DNA of 64,000 bases. Origin: Anaerolineae bacterium. Its GTDB lineage: Bacteria; Chloroflexota; Anaerolineae; DUEN01. The notes beneath the pieces are model-generated. The model made no database searches. It was not told where the DNA came from and was given only the letters and a program-made list of their open reading frames with translations. The stretch lies in the NCBI GenBank assembly GCA_025060615.1, contig JANXBS010000003.1, positions 110,441 through 174,440 on the forward strand, in the 5' to 3' direction. Both the position numbers and the translations under genes were made by a program. The first letter of the stretch is position 1. Each line of letters begins with the position of its first letter. This document shows, piece by piece, positions 16,114 through 24,453 of this stretch.

Positions 16114-17502
16114 ATGCGACGTGCGATGACCATCTTCGTGATCCTAGCCGCCATCGTCGGCGGCGGCGTCTTCGGATACCGGATCTTCGCTCAGGAAAGG
16201 AGCGCCGCAAAGCCTAGCTACGAGACATACGTCGTGGGCCGCGGCACCATCGTCTCCACGGTGAGCGCCACCGGCAGCATCGAGCCGGAGCAGCGCGTGG
16301 ACCTGGCCTTCAAGAGCATCGGCCGTGTGGCCGAGGTATACGTCAAAGCGGGTGATTCGGTGAAGGCAGGACAGCTCTTAGCCGCCCTGGAGACGACCGA
16401 TCTCAAGCTGGCGTTGGCTCAGGCAGAGGCCACCCTGCAGATCAACCAGGCCCGGCTGGAACAGGTACGCAAGGGACCAGACGAGGGTGAGATCGCGGCG
16501 GCAAAAGCGCAGTTGGAGAGCGCACAGGCGGCCTATCGGCAACTGTTAGCCGGGCCGAGCGAGGATGAGAAGCGCGCGGCGATGGCTGCAGTCGAGCGAG
16601 CTCGAGCGGCCCTGGAACAGGCGCAGGCTGCCTATGATCAGGTGGCCCATATGCCTAATGTGGGCATGCTGCCGCAATCCCTTCAACTGCGGGATGCCAC
16701 CATCGAGCTAGAGCGGGCAGAGGCGCAATATCGGATGACCACCGCACCACCCACGGAAGCCCAGATCGCTCAGGCTCAGGCACAGATCGCTCAGGCACAG
16801 GCGAATCTGGATCGCCTGCTCAAGGGGCCTAGCGCAGAGGAGATCAAGATCGCTGAAGCGCAGGTGGCTCAAGCCCAAGCTGCGGTAGAACAAGCGCGTC
16901 TGGCCTTGGAGAACGCCATCTTGACTGCACCATTCGACGGTATAGTAGCAGCTGTGAACATTCGCCCTGGTGAGATAGCCAGCAGCGCGCTGGCGGCAAT
17001 CGTGCTGATTGACCCCTCGCGGTTCCACATTGACGTCAAGGTGGACGAGGTGGACATCGGCCATGTAAAGGAAGGGCAACCTGTCGAGATTCGGCTGGAC
17101 GCGCTACCAGAGGCGAAGATCTCGGGGCACATCGAACGCATCTCGCCAATTGCGCAGGTGGCAGGGGGTGTGGTCTCCTACGACGTGACCATCGTCATCG
17201 AGCCGACGGATGCCCCGCTGCGAGCCGGTATGACGGCTACAGCTAATATCGTGACCACTGAGTTGAGAGATGTATTGGTCGTGCCTAACCGGTTTATCCG
17301 TATGGACCGTGAGAACAACAAGACCTATGTGGAGAAAGTGGTGGACAATATTCCGGTACCTGTTGAAATCACAGTAGGAGCTCGCAACGAGCAGTTCAGC
17401 CAAGTGCTGCGCGGTTTGGAAGAAGGAGACGTGTTGGCGCTTCGCAATGTGAGCGGACGTGAGCAGTTGCGTCAGTCTATGTTTGGGAACAGAGACTCGT
17501 AG
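16114..17502 (+). CDS. Membrane fusion / periplasmic adaptor protein (HlyD/MacA-like)
   Basis: This is a 462-residue adaptor of a MacAB-type tripartite or monoderm-style export system. A single N-terminal membrane anchor (residues 5-25) is followed by a split biotinyl-lipoyl domain (IGRVAEVYVKAGDSVKAGQLLA and ILTAPFDGIVAAVNIRPGE). Between the halves is a long coiled-coil hairpin (about residues 95-270) with near-perfect internal repeats of AQAQIAQAQ type. The C-terminal beta-barrel segments (FHIDVKVDEVDIGHVKEGQPVEI, LRAGMTATANI) fit the RND/MFP family. GAGGGG precedes the ATG. The ABC ATPase gene follows after 7 bases and the FtsX-type permease after that. Confidence 0.9.
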   Translation: MRRAMTIFVILAAIVGGGVFGYRIFAQERSAAKPSYETYVVGRGTIVSTVSATGSIEPEQRVDLAFKSIGRVAEVYVKAGDSVKAGQLLAALETTDLKLALAQAEATLQINQARLEQVRKGPDEGEIAAAKAQLESAQAAYRQLLAGPSEDEKRAAMAAVERARAALEQAQAAYDQVAHMPNVGMLPQSLQLRDATIELERAEAQYRMTTAPPTEAQIAQAQAQIAQAQANLDRLLKGPSAEEIKIAEAQVAQAQAAVEQARLALENAILTAPFDGIVAAVNIRPGEIASSALAAIVLIDPSRFHIDVKVDEVDIGHVKEGQPVEIRLDALPEAKISGHIERISPIAQVAGGVVSYDVTIVIEPTDAPLRAGMTATANIVTTELRDVLVVPNRFIRMDRENNKTYVEKVVDNIPVPVEITVGARNEQFSQVLRGLEEGDVLALRNVSGREQLRQSMFGNRDS

Positions 17503-17509
17503 GTGAGAG

Positions 17510-18262
17510 ATGAGCCGTCTCAATGGGCGAGAAGATGGGGCAGGACTCTCTACTGACAAGGTGATCCGACTGGAACAGATCACCAAGGTTTACCGCATGG
17601 GTGAGATCGAGGTGCATGCGTTGCGTGGGATTGACTTGGAAGTACGCCGCGGCGAGTTTCTGGCCATTATGGGGCCATCGGGCTCGGGCAAGTCCACCCT
17701 AATGAATATCCTGGGCTGTTTGGATCAGCCTACCAGTGGACGTTATTGGCTGGACGGTGAGGACGTCTCCCAGATGGGTGACAACCAACTAGCCGAGATC
17801 CGCAACCGTCGCATCGGATTTGTGTTCCAATCGTTCAATTTGTTGCCTCGTACTACGGCGCTTGAGAACGTGGAACTGCCGTTAATCTATGGAGGCGTTC
17901 GCCATAGGCGGGCGCGTGCCCAGGCTGCGCTGGAGGCGGTCGGGCTGGGAGATCGGTTGCATCATCGCCCTAACGAGCTGTCAGGCGGACAACAACAGCG
18001 CGTGGCGATCGCCCGCGCGTTGGTGAACGAGCCGGCTATCATCTTGGCCGATGAGCCCACGGGTAATCTGGACTCGCAATCGGGCGAGGAGATTATGGCC
18101 ATCTTTCGACGTTTAAATGAAGAGCAGGGGATCACAATAATCCTCGTCACCCACGAGCTGGACATCGCAGCCCATGCGCAGCGGATTGTACGCCTCCAGG
18201 ACGGCTATCTCATCGCCGATGAGGCGGTAACTCATCGGGTGCAGGCGCGGGCTAGAAGATAG
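17510..18262 (+). CDS. ABC transporter ATP-binding protein, MacB/LolD type
   Basis: A 250-residue ATPase of the MacB/LolD/FtsE class. Visible motifs are Walker [10 protein letters not shown] (about 54-62), Q-loop [25 protein letters not shown] (a hallmark of the class), signature LSGGQQQR (about 157), Walker [13 protein letters not shown] and the H-loop VTHE. The first about 18 residues ([18 protein letters not shown]) precede the conserved domain, and an internal start is possible. It powers the adjacent FtsX-like permease together with the adaptor upstream; substrates of such systems include peptides, macrolides and lipoproteins. Confidence 0.93.
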   Translation: MSRLNGREDGAGLSTDKVIRLEQITKVYRMGEIEVHALRGIDLEVRRGEFLAIMGPSGSGKSTLMNILGCLDQPTSGRYWLDGEDVSQMGDNQLAEIRNRRIGFVFQSFNLLPRTTALENVELPLIYGGVRHRRARAQAALEAVGLGDRLHHRPNELSGGQQQRVAIARALVNEPAIILADEPTGNLDSQSGEEIMAIFRRLNEEQGITIILVTHELDIAAHAQRIVRLQDGYLIADEAVTHRVQARARR

Positions 18263-18322
18263 AAATAGGCCTCCGGGGCAGGCATCATGCTTGCCTCTGT
18301 GCTCTATAGCCTAGAGTGTTCT

Positions 18323-19567
18323 ATGAACCTGGTCGAATCCTTTCGGATTGCGTTACGTGCCTTGTCGGCGAACAAATTGCGCTCGGCGCTGACGATGCTG
18401 GGCATCATCATCGGCGTCGGAGCGGTGATCACGCTGGTCTCGGCAGGCAAGGGGGTGGAGGAGTACGTCACCAGCCGGTTTCAGAGCCTCGGTTCCAACT
18501 TGCTGTTCGTGGTACCCGGCCGGCTGGATCAGGGGGGTCCGCCGCGCGAACGCCGCGGCGGACAGGCGCTGACCATGGGGGATGCCGAGGCCATTGCGGA
18601 TCCGCTGAACGTGCCGGACGCAGTGGCTGTGGCTCCTGAAGTAAGGCGCTATGCGACGGTCACGAGAGGCAAGCGAGACGTTTACTCACAGGTAGCGGGG
18701 GTAACGCCTGAATACGAGCAAGTGCGCAACTGGTACCCTGCACTGGGCACCTTTATCACCGCTGAGGATGTCTCCGGACACACGCGCGTGGCCGTGTTAG
18801 GTGCCACCGTGGCTGATAAGTTGTTTGACAGTGATGAGTATCCGCTAGGGCAGACGGTCAAGATCAACGATGTGCTATTCCGCGTTGTGGGGGTCATGGA
18901 GAAGCGGGGTGGCTCCGGTTTTGGCGATGAGGACAATGTAGTCTTTGTCCCCATCTCTACGGCACAAATCCGCCTATTTCCCGCTCGTTCCGTCTCCGGC
19001 GATTACCAAGTCTCGGTGATTTATGTACAGGCTGCTTCAGAGGATAGGATGGCAGCTGTGCAGCAGCAGATCACCGAGCTGCTCCGCCGTCGCCATAACA
19101 TTACTTATCGGGATGACGATGATTTCACTGTAGTCAGTCAGGCCGATTTGATCTCCGTCTTTGGAGAGATCACGAGCGTGCTTACGCTGTTCCTGGGCTC
19201 TATTGCGGCGATCTCGCTGCTAGTAGGTGGCATCGGCATCATGAACATCATGCTGGTGAGCGTGACTGAGCGCACGCGCGAGATCGGGCTGCGGAAAGCT
19301 GTAGGGGCTAAACGCCGCGATATTCTAGTGCAGTTCCTGATCGAGGCGATAGTCCTGGCCCTGATCGGTGGGTTTGTCGGCATCCTGTTAGGCGCTGTTG
19401 GCGCAGCGGTGGTCTCACAACTGGCCGAGGGGCTGCGAATCAGTGTGACTTTGGAATCGGTCCTGCTAGCGACGGGCTTTTCGGCGGCAGTAGGGCTGTT
19501 CTTCGGCATCTATCCTGCTACGCGGGCCGCTCGCCTCAACCCGATCGAGGCGCTTCGCTACGAGTAA
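18323..19567 (+). CDS. ABC transporter permease, MacB/FtsX family
   Basis: A permease of 414 residues from the ATG at 18323 (MNLVESFRIALRALSANKLR, the standard family N-terminus); another in-frame ATG at 18287 would add 12 residues. It has the four-helix FtsX topology: one N-terminal helix (LGIIIGVGAVITLVSAG), a large extracellular MacB_PCD domain (about 60-280), then three C-terminal helices beginning LTLFLGSIAAISLLVGGIGIMNIML. The VTERTREIGLRKAVGAKRRDI loop after the second helix is diagnostic. It uses the mechanotransmission-type ATPase encoded just upstream. Confidence 0.92.
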   Translation: MNLVESFRIALRALSANKLRSALTMLGIIIGVGAVITLVSAGKGVEEYVTSRFQSLGSNLLFVVPGRLDQGGPPRERRGGQALTMGDAEAIADPLNVPDAVAVAPEVRRYATVTRGKRDVYSQVAGVTPEYEQVRNWYPALGTFITAEDVSGHTRVAVLGATVADKLFDSDEYPLGQTVKINDVLFRVVGVMEKRGGSGFGDEDNVVFVPISTAQIRLFPARSVSGDYQVSVIYVQAASEDRMAAVQQQITELLRRRHNITYRDDDDFTVVSQADLISVFGEITSVLTLFLGSIAAISLLVGGIGIMNIMLVSVTERTREIGLRKAVGAKRRDILVQFLIEAIVLALIGGFVGILLGAVGAAVVSQLAEGLRISVTLESVLLATGFSAAVGLFFGIYPATRAARLNPIEALRYE

Positions 19568-19691
19568 GGAACCCCGCACCAGCTTCATGATTTCTCCACA
19601 GTTGTCTGCTATGCTAAGATGCGCAGCCATCTAGTAATGCAGAGCTGCCGGTTGGACTTGTCCTGCGAGATTTCTTCACGGCAAGGGGGGA

Positions 19692-21371
19692 ATGGTGAAC
19701 AGGAAGTGGTGGCTTAGCAGGCCGGTGATTGCCGGTATAGCCAGCCTGATCCTGGGATTGCAATGGTGGCATAGTCTGGCCCTCTTCCGTCTATCATCAA
19801 CAACAACTGTGTTGGCCCAGGGAGGGGTGACACCTACATTCACGCCTCGGTTCATCCGGTTCAAAGGATTCGTTGCAACCTTGCAGGCCGATTTGAAGGC
19901 GGCTCCGCGCCCAGATGCTGCGACGGTGGCTCGGGTCCAAGGTGGACAGAGCCTGGACATGGTGGGCCGATCGGACCCGCCCGGATGGATTCTGGTGATC
20001 TATCCGCCGGACAGCGAGGGGCGGGCCTGGATCGCCGTGGACCAGTTGCGCATCTACAGCAATCTGGAACTACTTCCCATCGTCAAAGCGGATGCAGCTA
20101 TCCTTGTACAGGCTACGCCGACCGCGACCGTCACCATCACAGCCGCGATGGCTCCGGTCGCGGCCCGCGCGCTGCCCACGATGCCGGCGGGAGCTTTGTC
20201 AGCACGGGTCACTGCGGATATATTGAATGTGCGCGCTGGACCAGGCACCAATTACGCCATTTTGGGTAAGCTACGTGGGGGCGACCAAGTGCAAATCACG
20301 GGACGCAACGAGGCCGGCACGTGGCTACAGGTGGTATATAGCGCCACCGCCTCGAAGCCAGGCTGGATCTCCGCTGTGTATGCCGAAGTGAGTGGTGATC
20401 TGACGAAAGCGCCAGTGGCGACTACTACGGCGCAGCCTCTTGCGCCGACAGCCACACCGCAACGGCGCTCTAGCGCGTTTACGGGCAAATTGGCTCTCTT
20501 GACAAACAGCGGCGGTGAGCTCTATCTGGTCAACGCCGATGGTAGCAATCTGCACCGGGTAACGGCAGGCGTTTTGGACCCCGATTTGTCGCCTGATGGC
20601 AGCCGCATCGCCTATGCGCGGTGGCCCGGTGGGCCTGATCCGGAAGGCATCTACGTGCGCGATCTGACCAACGACAACGAGTGGCGGCAATGGGGAACGC
20701 ATCTGCCGCGCACGCCTGATTGGTCACCCGATGGGCGTTATCTAGTGTTCGCCTTTCAGAAGGGAGGACGTGAGGGATACGAAGAGCTGAAGTTTGAGTT
20801 CTTCCAAGGAGGAAGGCGGTTCACTTTCACCTACCTTCTGCCGCCAGATCCTAACTGGCGGTTAGGGCATGTGGATACCTGGACAGGCGAGTATCGTGAT
20901 GTGCCTTCCCTTGCGTACGCCTCTAATCCCAGTTGGGCGCCAGATGGGCAGCGGATCATCTATCACGATAACCGCGGGTTCGAGGTGACGACCCTGTCGG
21001 GCCCTAGCCGGGCCATCAATCAGGAGGTGCGCTATAGGAATCCGGTTTGGTCGCCTGCAGGTGGGTTGATCGCCTTTGAGTACGTGTATCCAGACCACAC
21101 AGACATTTATGTGATGAATGAGGACGGCTCTGGCGTGCGTCAGTTGACCTTCTCAGATCCGCTGGCCAGGAAAGCGGTCAACAACGTCTCGCCTACCTGG
21201 TCGCCCGATGGGCAGTGGATTGCCTTTCTGACCGATCGCAGCGGCCGATGGGAGGTGTACGTGATGCGGCCTGATGGCAGCGAACAGCAGCCTCTCTTCC
21301 CTAGCGGGTTACCCAACATCGTTTTCCAGCATTCAACCGCGGGTGAGCGTCTTCTGAGTTGGTCGCGTTAG
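19692..21371 (+). CDS. Secreted SH3b-domain / TolB-like beta-propeller protein
   Basis: A 559-residue exported protein. The N-terminal hydrophobic signal (about residues 10-42) ends near VLAQG. A first degenerate SH3-like segment (about 72-118, ending GRAWIAVDQLRI) and a full SH3b domain (about 172-233: ADILNVRAGPGTNYAILGKL, then GWISAVYAEV) suggest binding to peptidoglycan or surface polymers. A Thr/Pro-rich linker leads to a C-terminal TolB/WD40-like propeller (about 265-559) with repeated SPDGxxIAY and NADGSNLHRVT-type blades (LSPDGSRIAYARW, WSPDGRYLVFAF, WSPDGQWIAFLTDR). The MacAB-type exporter genes end 124 bases upstream. Function unknown. Confidence 0.82.
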   Translation: MVNRKWWLSRPVIAGIASLILGLQWWHSLALFRLSSTTTVLAQGGVTPTFTPRFIRFKGFVATLQADLKAAPRPDAATVARVQGGQSLDMVGRSDPPGWILVIYPPDSEGRAWIAVDQLRIYSNLELLPIVKADAAILVQATPTATVTITAAMAPVAARALPTMPAGALSARVTADILNVRAGPGTNYAILGKLRGGDQVQITGRNEAGTWLQVVYSATASKPGWISAVYAEVSGDLTKAPVATTTAQPLAPTATPQRRSSAFTGKLALLTNSGGELYLVNADGSNLHRVTAGVLDPDLSPDGSRIAYARWPGGPDPEGIYVRDLTNDNEWRQWGTHLPRTPDWSPDGRYLVFAFQKGGREGYEELKFEFFQGGRRFTFTYLLPPDPNWRLGHVDTWTGEYRDVPSLAYASNPSWAPDGQRIIYHDNRGFEVTTLSGPSRAINQEVRYRNPVWSPAGGLIAFEYVYPDHTDIYVMNEDGSGVRQLTFSDPLARKAVNNVSPTWSPDGQWIAFLTDRSGRWEVYVMRPDGSEQQPLFPSGLPNIVFQHSTAGERLLSWSR

Positions 21372-21440
21372 CCGAGGTTCTTTAGGCTATATCGGCCCTT
21401 CCTTAGCTATCAACTGTAAGCCATCTGTAAGCATTGGCTA

Positions 21441-21470
21441 TTGATCGAATAGCGGCTGTGGAAATAAAAT
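21441..21470 (+). promoter_or_regulatory. Promoter-like sequence before the receiver protein
   Basis: TTGATC (21441-21446), an 18-base spacer and TAAAAT (21465-21470) precede the receiver-like gene by about 70 bases. Confidence 0.4.
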
Positions 21471-21540
21471 GAGGATAAAATGGCGTTAGAGATCAGAGGA
21501 CTCTCGCTTAAAGCTTCATGAGCGAGCTTAATAAGTATCT

Positions 21541-21981
21541 ATGAGGCCAGTGCTTCACTTGACTCAAGGTGGCTTTAGCAGCCTAAGCAAGGGTAAGGGC
21601 AAACAACGGCATTTACTGATCCTAGCCGATGAGCGTACACGAGCTGTACAGGTCGTCCGATCAGCTTTCCAAACCCGTGGGTGGATCGTTGACACCATGG
21701 ATCCGACGACGGAGGCTCTAGGCTCTATCAAGCGATGGCTATATGATCTAGTCATTATACAAATCACACAGCCTGACATAGGAGATTTCGCGTTGTGTGA
21801 GGCACTCCGCCAGCGTTCCCGTGTTCCCCTGTTGTTAATCGTCTCCCCAGCGGTCAGTCGAGAGATCATCTCTGCCTTCCATAAAGGTGCCGACGCTTAC
21901 GTGGTAGAGCCCTTTGACCTGCGTGAGCTATTGGCGCGCGCCGAGGCCCTGCTCCGTCGAGCCGAGAAGCGTCTTCTTTAA
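21541..21981 (+). CDS. Degenerate response-regulator receiver protein (pseudo-receiver)
   Basis: A 146-residue protein with a CheY-like fold and no output domain. It aligns by eye with OmpR-type receivers: LLILADE (acidic pocket, Asp30-Glu31), LYDLVIIQITQPD, VPLLLIVSP, GADAYVVEPFDLRELLARAEALLRRA. The residue at the phospho-acceptor position is Gln74 instead of Asp, and the conserved Lys is Glu123. Ser102 keeps the Ser/Thr switch position. It therefore cannot be phosphorylated in the usual way and is probably a protein-binding module. No ribosome site is evident before the ATG at 21541, so the exact start is uncertain. No histidine kinase lies next to it. Confidence 0.75.
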   Translation: MRPVLHLTQGGFSSLSKGKGKQRHLLILADERTRAVQVVRSAFQTRGWIVDTMDPTTEALGSIKRWLYDLVIIQITQPDIGDFALCEALRQRSRVPLLLIVSPAVSREIISAFHKGADAYVVEPFDLRELLARAEALLRRAEKRLL

Positions 21982-22189
21982 GGCTTTAAGGGCAACCCAT
22001 TCCCGCGATATTCTCTGAATGGCTCCACTTCCTTCGCACCCTCTAGTACCTCAGAACTAGGCCTTTGCCATAAAGGTAGTCCTGTTAGGCGCGTCCTTCA
22101 GCAAAATTTCACGTCTTGTTTAATGGAATTTCCCAGTGCCTTAGAAGAGATTGAGTCAGTCTTTTCATATGTTCCTGAGAGGTTGAACT

Positions 22190-22750
22190 ATGGCCATCCA
22201 TGTGCGCGGATTACGAGAGCATGAACAGAAACGTTTATGGGAGTGGGCTCAACACCACAACAACGTAAACATGTGGAAACGTGCCCATATCATCTTGCTC
22301 TCTGCGCAGGGCTATACTGTCCCCCAGATCAGCCTTCAGGTTGGGCTGCACCCGATCAACGTGCGCAAATGGATTCACCGTTTCAATCGCTATGGGTTAT
22401 CCGGCCTGCAGTCGGGCAAGTCGCCTGGACGTCCACCGCGCTTCACCGACGAACAAAAGCAGACCATCATCCAACTTGCCCAGGTCAGCCCATCTCGTTT
22501 AGGGCTGCCATTCAGCCGCTGGTCTCTCCAACGCCTGCGCGAATACCTGATCCGATCGGGCGTGGTGGACACTATCAGCGCTGAGACCATCCGACAGATC
22601 CTCCGCTCCACCGAGGATGGGCGCCGGGCACCGAAGGACCTCCAGGTAACGCCCGAGGGCGATCGCGTCCAGAGCGTTCCAGTGGGATTGGACGGAGCCT
22701 CTTCGCCCATACAGCCTATTCCACAGCAACTGGAAGCTAGCTACGCGTAG
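22190..22750 (+). CDS. IS630-type helix-turn-helix protein lacking the DDE domain
   Basis: A 186-residue protein matching only the DNA-binding half of IS630-family transposases. A first HTH (ILLSAQGYTVPQISLQVGLHPINVRKWIHRFNRYGLSGL) is followed by the linker SPGRPPRFTDEQKQTIIQLA and a winged second HTH (FSRWSLQRLREYLIRSGVVDTISAETIRQILR). The catalytic DDE half is absent; instead a polar Pro/Gln-rich tail ends the protein. GAGAGG precedes the ATG and a strong terminator follows, so it is organised like a normal gene. It may be a domesticated DNA-binding protein or a remnant fixed by chance. Confidence 0.75.
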   Translation: MAIHVRGLREHEQKRLWEWAQHHNNVNMWKRAHIILLSAQGYTVPQISLQVGLHPINVRKWIHRFNRYGLSGLQSGKSPGRPPRFTDEQKQTIIQLAQVSPSRLGLPFSRWSLQRLREYLIRSGVVDTISAETIRQILRSTEDGRRAPKDLQVTPEGDRVQSVPVGLDGASSPIQPIPQQLEASYA

Positions 22751-22795
22751 CCGCCGCTCATACCTAGGCCTTATCCTCGTCTAAGGGCCATCGTG

Positions 22796-22823
22796 AGGGG
22801 AGGCTTGGGGCCTCCCCTTTTGT
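22796..22823 (+). terminator. Rho-independent terminator
   Basis: AGGGGAGGC and GCCTCCCCT form a 9-bp stem with a 5-base loop, followed by TTTT. It ends the orphan helix-turn-helix gene and insulates the MazG gene downstream. Confidence 0.88.
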
Positions 22824-22847
22824 GTTTCTCCAACGCGGCCTTATAAT
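22820..22847 (+). promoter_or_regulatory. Promoter-like sequence before the MazG fusion gene
   Basis: TTGTGT (22820-22825), a 16-base spacer and TATAAT (22842-22847) lie 38 bases before the ATG at 22885, directly after the terminator. Confidence 0.45.
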
Positions 22848-22884
22848 CAGCGCAAATCAAGCCAGAATGAGGAGAGACACACGT

Positions 22885-24231
22885 ATGGCCATCACTATCG
22901 TCGGGCTAGGCCCTGGAGATCCGAAATACCTGACGCAAGAGGCCTGGCGGATCCTAAATGAGGCATCGAGAATCTATGTCCGCACCCGCGAGCATCCCAC
23001 GATCGCCTCGTTTCCTCCGGACAAGGTGATCGGCTTTGACGACGTATACGCCCGCGGAGAGGAGTTTGCAACGGTATATGAGGAGATCGCGCGCCGTGTG
23101 GTGGAGTTGGGCACCCAACCGGAGGGCGTGGTATACGCCGTGCCAGGACACCCGCAAGTTGGAGAGCAGACCACCCGGCGCATCCGAGAGCTAGCCCGGG
23201 AGCGCGGACTTGAGGTGCTCATCGTGGACGGGCTCAGCTTCCTTGAGCCGATGTTCACCGCCTTGAACCTCGATCCTCTAGAGCAGATGGGCCTCCAGAT
23301 CGCTGATGCGATGGTGGTCGCTCGGCGTCACTATCCACCGTTGGAGCCGAGCCGGCCTGCCCTGATCGCTCAATGCGATAGCCGGACCCTCGCCAGCGAT
23401 GTCAAATTGACGCTATTAAATGCATATCCTGAGGATCACCCGGTGACGGTGCTTTCCGGCGCAGGCACCAACATGGTGGCCATCCGCCAGGTGCCGCTGG
23501 CCGAGCTAGACCATAGTAGCCAGTTCGACCATCTGACCACGCTCTATCTGCCGTCCGTCGCGCCAGGTGGATCTGTGACCGATCTGCTAGAGGTGATGGC
23601 ACAGCTGCGCGCTCCAGATGGCTGTCCTTGGGATCGCCAGCAAACCCATGAGAGCCTACGCGCCTACCTGCTAGAAGAGGCTTACGAGGTTCTAGCCGCA
23701 TTGGATTGTGGTGACATGGAGGCGCTACGTGAGGAACTGGGCGATCTGCTATTGCAGGTGGTCTTCCACACTCAGATCGCCTCAGAGGGCTCCGTGTTTC
23801 GTATGGCCGACGTCACACGGGGGATCGTCACCAAACTGTGGCGCCGGCATCCGCATGTCTTCGGCGACCTCTCTGTGAGCGGTGTCGGAGAGGTGCTTCA
23901 CAACTGGGAGGCCATTAAGGCAGACGAGCGCAACCAAAAATCTGACCGACAGGGGCCGCTCTCGGGCATCCCGCAGGGATTGCCGGCCTTAGCTCAAGCG
24001 CAGGCCTACTTGGCCCGGGCGGAGCGGCTAGGGCTCAGCCAACCGGTTGACCTCTCTACGATCGCAACATGGCTCTTGGAGTTGGACCGCGCGCCCAATG
24101 CGGAGGAACTTCTGGGACAGGTCCTGCTCTCCCTAGCGAATTGGGCTCAGCAGCATAATCTGGACGCCGAGAGTGCCCTGCGCACAGTCAACGCCCGGCT
24201 GGCCGCCCAGGTGAACCGACATTACGCTTGA
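22885..24231 (+). CDS. mazG: Tetrapyrrole methylase domain - MazG nucleoside triphosphate pyrophosphohydrolase fusion (YabN-like)
   Basis: A 448-residue two-domain protein like Bacillus YabN. The N-terminal half (about 1-215) is a SAM-dependent tetrapyrrole methylase fold opening with ITIVGLGPGDPKYLT and including VVYAVPGHPQVGE. The C-terminal half (about 225-400) is MazG, with PDGCPWDRQQTHESL, the metal-binding EEAYEVLAALD and REELGDLLLQVVFH motifs and KLWRRHPHVFGD. MazG hydrolyses abnormal or excess NTPs to NMP and pyrophosphate; the methylase half has no confirmed substrate in this family. The ATG at 22885 follows AGGAGAG; an earlier ATG at 22822 lies inside the promoter region. Confidence 0.92.
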   Translation: MAITIVGLGPGDPKYLTQEAWRILNEASRIYVRTREHPTIASFPPDKVIGFDDVYARGEEFATVYEEIARRVVELGTQPEGVVYAVPGHPQVGEQTTRRIRELARERGLEVLIVDGLSFLEPMFTALNLDPLEQMGLQIADAMVVARRHYPPLEPSRPALIAQCDSRTLASDVKLTLLNAYPEDHPVTVLSGAGTNMVAIRQVPLAELDHSSQFDHLTTLYLPSVAPGGSVTDLLEVMAQLRAPDGCPWDRQQTHESLRAYLLEEAYEVLAALDCGDMEALREELGDLLLQVVFHTQIASEGSVFRMADVTRGIVTKLWRRHPHVFGDLSVSGVGEVLHNWEAIKADERNQKSDRQGPLSGIPQGLPALAQAQAYLARAERLGLSQPVDLSTIATWLLELDRAPNAEELLGQVLLSLANWAQQHNLDAESALRTVNARLAAQVNRHYA

Positions 24232-24363
24232 TCTCTCCGTCGCCAGAAGGTCTGGGAGGCACCTTGATGGAGGGCAGTTCCTCCACCCTTACCTGCTTCT
24301 TCTTGACCTCATTCAGTGAACTTGTTCGCCAAGGTTGGTAGGTAAAGGGCAAAAAACGAATTT

Positions 24364-24390
24364 CCCGGAGGGGCGTTTCGCCCCTCCGGG
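24364..24390 (-). terminator. Bidirectional-looking terminator between mazG and the formate dehydrogenase operon
   Basis: CCCGGAGGGGCG and CGCCCCTCCGGG form a perfect 12-bp stem with a TTT/AAA triloop. On the minus strand a T-run (GTTTTTTG) follows a few bases after the stem, so it most likely ends the formate dehydrogenase transcript. It lies between two convergent genes. Confidence 0.85.
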
Positions 24391-24453
24391 CCTCACTCGA
24401 AATAGGAGGGTAGCCTGTTAGCTTGTTTGACTTGAATTTTACTCTCTTTCGGT

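Noticed and set aside
16740-16890. Tandem-looking DNA repeat
   Set aside because: It is the AQAQIAQAQ coiled-coil coding repeat of the HlyD-type adaptor, not a separate repeat element.
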